A model generated the notes under the pieces. That model had not been told where the DNA came from, did no database searches, and saw nothing but the letters and a program-made list of their open reading frames with translations. Of a stretch of DNA of 64,000 nt, positions 60,158-64,000 are shown piece by piece. The stretch comes from Kitasatospora terrestris. GTDB lineage: Bacteria > Actinomycetota > Actinomycetes > Streptomycetales > Streptomycetaceae. Every line of letters starts with the position of its first letter. The stretch's first letter is position 1. The position numbers and the translations under genes were made by a program. The stretch covers positions 7,688,001-7,752,000 of the forward strand of contig NZ_BAABIS010000001.1 in assembly GCF_039542905.1 (NCBI RefSeq). The letters run 5' to 3'.

Positions 60158-60713
60158 CGAGACCTCCACCGGTGCGGTCGGCCGGCATCGTGGTGGGCGC
60201 TCCCGGGCGGCACAACGCCCGTACCAGTGGCGCCCGTTCGGGGTAGCGGAGGGCCAACTCCTCGGCGGTGCCGCCTTCGTAGGAGGCGGGGGTGAATCCG
60301 GGGGCCATGCTGGTGCCGAACAGCGACCAGGTGCCGCCCGGCGCGACCCGGGCACCCATCCAGGTGCCGGCCGGCACCACCAACTGCACCGCGGCGTCCT
60401 CCTGCGGTCCGCCGAGGACGACCGACCGGCCCGCGTCGTCCGGGCCGAGCAGGAGGACCTCCAGCGGGTCGCCGCGGTAGAAGTGCCACACCTCGTCGAC
60501 CGGGAGCCGGTGCATCGCGGAGAAGTCGCCGGGTTCGGAGGTGAGCAGTGCCAGGATCACCGAACCGGCCGGTCGGCCGTCCGGGCCCGGTGGGCCCGCC
60601 CAGGTGCGGCGGAACCGGCCGCCCTCCACCGGCAGCGGCACCAGGCCGTACGCGGCGGCGATCCGCTCCGAGGGGGACGGTCCGGCCGCCGACCCGGCCC
60701 GGGAGCTCTCCAC
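60150..60713 (-). CDS. Cupin_5 (DUF985) domain protein
   Basis: About 187 residues. The cupin fold shows GGRFRRTWAGPPGPDGRPAG, SAMHRLPVDEVWHFYRGDPL (the metal-binding His/Glu motif), VVPAGTWMGARV and TWSLFGTSMAPGFTPASYEGG, the signature of DUF985 cupins. GTG 60713 (VESSRAGSAAGP) has GGAGGG 8 bases before it; a longer start at 60779 adds a low-complexity Arg/Gly head. Its end overlaps the SDR start by 8 bp. DUF985 proteins are small cytoplasmic cupins of unknown activity, possibly sugar or ureide isomerases. Confidence 0.82.
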   Translation of the reverse strand: MESSRAGSAAGPSPSERIAAAYGLVPLPVEGGRFRRTWAGPPGPDGRPAGSVILALLTSEPGDFSAMHRLPVDEVWHFYRGDPLEVLLLGPDDAGRSVVLGGPQEDAAVQLVVPAGTWMGARVAPGGTWSLFGTSMAPGFTPASYEGGTAEELALRYPERAPLVRALCRPGAPTTMPADRTGGGLDD

Positions 60714-60932
60714 GCCCTCGGCCCTCCGTCCCCGCGCCGCCCTGCCACCGCGGACACTACGCGGCACCCCGCCCGGCACCCTGCACCGCGCGCCGGCGCC
60801 GGGCCGCGACCGCCCGGACGGCCCTGCGGGTCGCGCTCCCGGGGCGAATCTCCGACGCGCGTTTCGGGGCCGAGGATTCGTGATTCCGTGTCATAGGATT
60901 CGTCGCCAGCACCCCCATTCGCAGGAGGTCCG

Positions 60933-61229
60933 ATGATCGGCGTGCTCGTGACTTTCACGCAGGCCGAGAAGTTCGACCGTGCAACTCTCACGAAGATCGC
61001 CGACGAACTCCGAGGACCGTTCGAAGGCATGCCCGGCCTTCGCTTCAAGAGCTTCATGCTCGACGAAGACAGCGGCCAGGCCAGGAACTTCTACGTGTGG
61101 GACGACGAGGAGAAGGGCCGCTCCTTCTTCACGGAGGAGATCGTCGACATGGTGACGGGGATTTACGGCGCACCGCCCGAGGTCGAATTCTTCGAAATCG
61201 TCGGGCACGTGGACAACTCCGGCGCCTGA
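60933..61229 (+). CDS. Small YdhR/ABM-like monooxygenase-fold protein
   Basis: A 98-residue protein with the ferredoxin-like dimeric alpha-beta barrel pattern: VLVTFTQAEKFDRATLTKI, then GMPGLRFKSFMLDEDS, ARNFYVWDDEEKGRSFFTEE and YGAPPEVEFFEIVGHVDN. It matches the YdhR-type putative mono-oxygenase group. The aromatic FYVWDD strand is typical. AGGAGG lies 4 bases before the ATG. It has somewhat lower GC than its neighbours. It is single, with a dehydrogenase-like relic directly after it. Enzyme activity is not established for this group. Confidence 0.8.
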   Translation: MIGVLVTFTQAEKFDRATLTKIADELRGPFEGMPGLRFKSFMLDEDSGQARNFYVWDDEEKGRSFFTEEIVDMVTGIYGAPPEVEFFEIVGHVDNSGA

Positions 61230-61351
61230 TTCCCGAGCAGGTCGCGCGGGTCGACATCACCGCCGAACACGAGCCCGCCGACGGGGGCGTGATCGCCGCT
61301 CTGGTGTCCGGCACCACCACCCATGGGAAGAGCATCGTCAGGGTCGCCTGA
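61226..61351 (+). pseudogene. Possible C-terminal relic of a dehydrogenase
   Basis: Directly after the YdhR-like gene, another frame reads IPEQVARVDITAEHEPADGG, VIAALVSGTTTHGKSIVRVA and stops. The last stretch (SG..HGK.IVRV) resembles the C-terminal end of zinc-type/NADP quinone oxidoreductases. No start or upstream domain exists. Low confidence; it may be chance. Confidence 0.25.
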
Positions 61352-61407
61352 CGACCGGCCGGGTCCGGATGCCGTCCGCCCAACTATCCTGGGGCGGGGG
61401 CGATGTG

Positions 61408-62682
61408 ATGAAGAGCGGACGCATCCGGGTGTTGGCGGCCTTCCTGTCCTTCGGGACGTTCTGGGGAGCCTGGGGCGCGCTGGTCCCCGACCTCCAGCGG
61501 CAGAGCCGGGTCGGTGACGGCGAACTCGGCGTCGCCATCCTCATGATCGGTTTCGGGGCGCTGTGCTCCATGCGCCCGGCCGGTCGGGCCGTCGACCGCT
61601 GGGGAAGGCCCGCCGTCACGGGCTGCGTCGCCGCCATGGCCGTGGCGGGGTTCCTCCCCGCACTCGCGACCTCGGGCACGGTGCTCGTGGTGGCGCTGAT
61701 GGCCACCGGTGCCGCGTCCGGGGCGATGGACGTGGCGGTCAACGCGCTGGCGGCCGCGGAGGAGGTCCGATCCGGCCCGATCATGAGCGCGGCGCACGCG
61801 TGCTTCTCGGCGGCCGTCGTGGTCGGTGCGGTCTCCTCCGGTGCGATCCTCGGCCACGGGGCGAGCCTGCGCGGGCTGCTGGGGATCGTGGCGACGGTCG
61901 TCCTGGGAACGGCTGCGCTGGTGCACGCGCTCGGCCACGACGACCGTCCGCCGAGGACGCCCGGCGGACGACGGCGCACGCCGTGGACCCGGTCCCTGGT
62001 CCTTCTCGGAGTGTTCTGCGCTCTCGCGTACCTGGTCGAGAACGCGTGGCAGAGCTGGGCCGCGGTCCTGCTGCGGTCCGCCTTCTCCAGCAGCCCGCAA
62101 GCGGCCGCCCTCGGCCCCGCGCTGTTCGCCGCCGCGGCCGCGGCCGGCAGGCTCCTGAACCACCGACTGCTCGCGGGGACGGCGGAGCGGAGCGTGCTCA
62201 TCGGTGGCGCCCTGGTGGGCGCGGCCGGGACGTTCGCCGCGGCTGTCGCCCCGACGGCGCCGCTCACCCTCCTGGGAGTGGTGGTCGCGGGCCTCGGGAC
62301 CTCGGTCTGCGCCCCCGTCATCCTCTCGCTCGCCGGCCGCGTCGGTGCCGTCGATCAGCGAGCCTCGGCCATCTCGATCGTCACCACCCTGGGTTACTCC
62401 GGTTTCCTGGTCGGTCCGGCCGCGGTGGGGTTGACCGCCGCTGCCACCGGCCTGCGCACGGCCCTGGCCTGCGTCGGTCTCGTGGCGGTCGCCCTCGCCG
62501 TCCTCGGCGCCGTCGTCCGGCCCGGTCCGGCGCCGGCCCCCTCGTCCCCGCCGGACTTGCGGCCGACGCCCGGCGGCGGAGCGTCGGCGCAGGTCGAAGC
62601 CGGTGCGGATGCCGCGGCACGGACGTGGACCACGGGGCGGGGCGGGCGTAGAGTGCCACACCACCAAGATCCACCGGAGTGA
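61408..62682 (+). CDS. MFS transporter, 12-helix
   Basis: A 424-residue transporter with 12 hydrophobic helices. Helix 1 reads VLAAFLSFGTFWGAWGALVP; the loop between helices 2 and 3 is MRPAGRAVDRWGRPAVTGC, a degenerate motif A. ATGAASGAMDVAVNALAAAEE resembles the FucP/YbjJ-like group (MDVxxN). The C-terminal 50 residues are Pro/Gly-rich. ATG 61408 follows a GTG; a TATCCT hexamer 18 bases before suggests a nearby promoter. It ends 9 bp before lexA, whose promoter may therefore be inside it, or the two may be co-transcribed. Substrate unknown. Confidence 0.85.
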   Translation: MKSGRIRVLAAFLSFGTFWGAWGALVPDLQRQSRVGDGELGVAILMIGFGALCSMRPAGRAVDRWGRPAVTGCVAAMAVAGFLPALATSGTVLVVALMATGAASGAMDVAVNALAAAEEVRSGPIMSAAHACFSAAVVVGAVSSGAILGHGASLRGLLGIVATVVLGTAALVHALGHDDRPPRTPGGRRRTPWTRSLVLLGVFCALAYLVENAWQSWAAVLLRSAFSSSPQAAALGPALFAAAAAAGRLLNHRLLAGTAERSVLIGGALVGAAGTFAAAVAPTAPLTLLGVVVAGLGTSVCAPVILSLAGRVGAVDQRASAISIVTTLGYSGFLVGPAAVGLTAAATGLRTALACVGLVAVALAVLGAVVRPGPAPAPSSPPDLRPTPGGGASAQVEAGADAAARTWTTGRGGRRVPHHQDPPE

Positions 62683-62691
62683 GGAGACACC

Positions 62692-63396
62692 GTGTCGGAC
62701 AGCACCGACAACCCGGTCCGCCGGCTCCCCGGCCGGCCGCCGGGCATCCGCACCGACGAGGCCGGCCTGACCGAGCGCCAGCGCAGGGTCATCGAGGTCA
62801 TCCAGGACTCCGTCGACCGCCGCGGCTACCCGCCGTCCATGCGGGAGATCGGTGAGGCCGTCGGCCTCTCCTCCACCTCCTCGGTCTCCCACCAGCTCAG
62901 GGCCCTGGAGAGCAAGGGCTACGTCGTGGCCGACCCGAACAGGCCCCGCGCGTACCGGGTGTCCCACCGCAGCCCGCTCGGCGCGGCCGCTGCCCCGCTC
63001 GCCGCCGCCGGGGCCCGGCCGTCCACCTCGTACGTGCCGCTGGTCGGCCGGATCGCCGCCGGCGGACCGATCCTCGCCGAGCAGACCGTCGAGGACGTCC
63101 TCACCCTGCCCCGTCAGCTGGTCGGCGAGGGCGAGCTGTTCGCCCTGATCGTGCGGGGCGACAGCATGACCGGTGCCGCGATCTGCGACGGCGACTGGCT
63201 GACGGTCCGCCGGCAGCCCACCGCGGAGAACGGCGACATCGTCGCCGCGATGATCGACGGCGAGGCCACCGTCAAGCGACTCAAGCGCGAGGACGGGAGG
63301 ATCTGGCTGATGCCCCAGAACCCCGCCTACGAGCCCATCCCCGGTGATGACGCGACCGTCCTCGGCAAGGTCGTCGCGGTCATGCGGCGCCTGTAG
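62692..63396 (+). CDS. lexA: LexA-family SOS repressor (probable paralogue)
   Basis: A 234-residue LexA. The N-terminal wing helix (24-80) has LTERQRRVIEVIQDSVDRRGYPPSMREIG and LSSTSSVSHQLRALESKGY. The autocleavage bond is Ala123-Gly124 in VGRIAAGGPILAE, the catalytic Ser158 is in RGDSMTGAAICDG and Lys195 in EATVKRLKRE. It lacks the long N-terminal extension of the main streptomycete LexA and differs at several core positions (for example Thr-Gly after GDSM), so it is probably a second copy. No CGAAC-N4-GTTCG SOS box was seen in front of it. GGAG precedes the GTG. A fragment of another copy lies downstream. Confidence 0.88.
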   Translation: MSDSTDNPVRRLPGRPPGIRTDEAGLTERQRRVIEVIQDSVDRRGYPPSMREIGEAVGLSSTSSVSHQLRALESKGYVVADPNRPRAYRVSHRSPLGAAAAPLAAAGARPSTSYVPLVGRIAAGGPILAEQTVEDVLTLPRQLVGEGELFALIVRGDSMTGAAICDGDWLTVRRQPTAENGDIVAAMIDGEATVKRLKREDGRIWLMPQNPAYEPIPGDDATVLGKVVAVMRRL

Positions 63397-63454
63397 GCCG
63401 CCTCGACGGGCAACCGCCCCCTCCGGGCGGAGGCCGTCGCCCGCACACGGGGCA

Positions 63455-63562
63455 CTGTCCCGGTCGGCACCCGGCCGTCGACCTCGTACGTGCCGCTGCT
63501 CGGCCGGATCGCCGCGGGCGGGCCGGTCCTCGCCGCGCGAACACCTGCGACAGCCAGGTCGT
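63455..63562 (+). pseudogene. Fragment of a second lexA gene
   Basis: The frame reads RPSTSYVPLLGRIAAGGPVLA, then runs to a stop at about 63560. Bases 63470-63535 match 61 of 66 bases of the lexA region at 63014-63079. The five differences cause only V-to-L and I-to-V changes; the rest are silent. It covers the cleavage region but has no DNA-binding or catalytic part. It is either an old partial duplication or the last trace of a different lexA gene. Confidence 0.7.
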
Positions 63563-63610
63563 GACCCTGCCGTGGCCGGTCGCCCCGGTCGTGGCGACAC
63601 GCCTGTTCAT
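63533..63610 (-). pseudogene. Truncated NmrA-like NAD(P)-binding protein start
   Basis: From an ATG at 63610 the reverse strand reads MNRRVATTGATGHGRVTTWL. TGATGH with a following Gly-Arg matches the dinucleotide-binding start of NmrA/TMR-type reductases (one residue short of GATGxxGR). After about 25 codons it runs into the antisense of the lexA fragment. It is a broken gene start joined to other debris. Confidence 0.45.
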
Positions 63611-63990
63611 GGTTGCCCGTCCTCGCGTCCGGTGCCCGGCGGTCCCGTCCTGCGCTGCCGGCTGCGCTGGACCGCGCCGACGATGACCTTGACGGCCAGG
63701 CCGAGGACCACCAGCGCGGCGACCGAGCTGAGCACCCGGATCACGGTCCAGGCGATCCGGTGGACCGGGGGCCGGGCGACCGTCCCGCCCTGCGGCTCGG
63801 TGCCGCCACCGGACGTCACGACGACCGCCTCGGCCCGGTGACCGCGCGGGGGAGGGGCGGGAGGAAGGCGAACGCGTCCCGCCGGTGCCGCGGGAGCGGC
63901 CTCGCCGCCGACGATGCCCTGCCCGTGACCCGGTACCCGCTCGGTGATCCGTCTTTCGCCGGCATGGTGCATCCTCCAGGCCCTGACCAC
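63607..63990 (-). CDS. Small single-helix membrane protein, unknown
   Basis: Up to 127 residues; GTG 63990 or ATG 63972 (MHHAGERRITERV) could start it. The N-terminal 75 residues are polar and Pro/Gly-rich with no recognised motif. One hydrophobic helix lies near 86-106 (LSSVAALVVLGLAVKVIVGAV), followed by a basic tail (QRSRQRRTGPPGTGRED). It ends 4 bp inside the truncated reductase start. GGAGG directly abuts the ATG at 63972. It may be a real small membrane protein, but support is limited to composition and the helix. Confidence 0.45.
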   Translation of the reverse strand: MVRAWRMHHAGERRITERVPGHGQGIVGGEAAPAAPAGRVRLPPAPPPRGHRAEAVVVTSGGGTEPQGGTVARPPVHRIAWTVIRVLSSVAALVVLGLAVKVIVGAVQRSRQRRTGPPGTGREDGQP

Positions 63991-64000
63991 CCCGTCAGCC

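Noticed and set aside
62640..62691. An SOS box for LexA autoregulation
   Set aside because: No CGAAC-N4-GTTCG-like palindrome is present in the visible upstream sequence.

Overview
The window is very high-GC DNA with frequent GTG starts, TANNNT -10 boxes lying about 7 bases before start codons (leaderless promoters), and families typical of Streptomycetaceae: MurT/GatD, GlmS, HelR with its rifamycin-associated element, ECF41 sigma factor, class F sortase and CseB-type two-component genes. It is most likely a Streptomyces or Kitasatospora chromosome arm or core-arm transition. No rRNA, CRISPR array, insertion sequence or phage module is seen. One tRNA (initiator Met) is present.

Layout. 1-5.0 kb: start of a D-2-hydroxyacid dehydrogenase, an SDR with its TetR regulator, phosphofructokinase, and the murT-gatD pair that amidates lipid II. 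5.2-14.0 kb: all on the minus strand, a cytochrome P450, a stand-alone adenylation/carrier/thioester-reductase enzyme, a fold-type I aminotransferase, a membrane-ACT-GNAT fusion and a PLP amino-acid decarboxylase. This looks like a small orphan biosynthetic locus making modified amino aldehydes or amines. 14.0-19.7 kb: a secreted 14-cysteine protein with HELGH, a leaderless small gene followed by glmS, a Ca2+/H+ antiporter and a polysaccharide deacetylase lipoprotein. 19.8-26 kb: a small hypothetical gene, helR behind a perfect 23-bp RAE palindrome, a hypothetical protein and a secreted three-domain alpha-amylase. 26-32.6 kb: AraC regulator, collagenase pseudogene, tRNA-fMet, divergent DUF1326/DUF2182 genes, a large membrane protein and a MscS channel.

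32.7-41.9 kb is a compact envelope/redox neighbourhood: epimerase, two-component system, GT2-DUF2064 fusion, methyltransferase, GT-C membrane glycosyltransferase, membrane cytochrome b-molybdopterin fusion, small membrane protein and MTA phosphorylase. A repeated TTCCGTAAG-type box in the two divergent promoters suggests a common regulator, possibly the adjacent OmpR-type protein. 41.9-53 kb holds an anti-sigma-like ATPase/PP2C pair, two TetR-MFS pairs with clear operators, a YihY protein, RNase HI, an XRE regulator and an SDR. 53.6-57.6 kb is a surface-protein/sortase/lipoprotein/CseB-CseC-like set without a neighbouring sigE. 57.8-64 kb has DoxX with an ECF41 sigma factor, an SDR-cupin pair, a YdhR-like protein, an MFS protein and a LexA paralogue followed by gene debris.

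Several intergenic stretches hold short relics of lost genes (HAD hydrolase, NAD-epimerase, aldehyde dehydrogenase, dehydrogenase tail, second lexA fragment, NmrA-type reductase), so the region has been losing accessory genes.

All function calls are from reading translations by eye. No database search or computed alignment was run.
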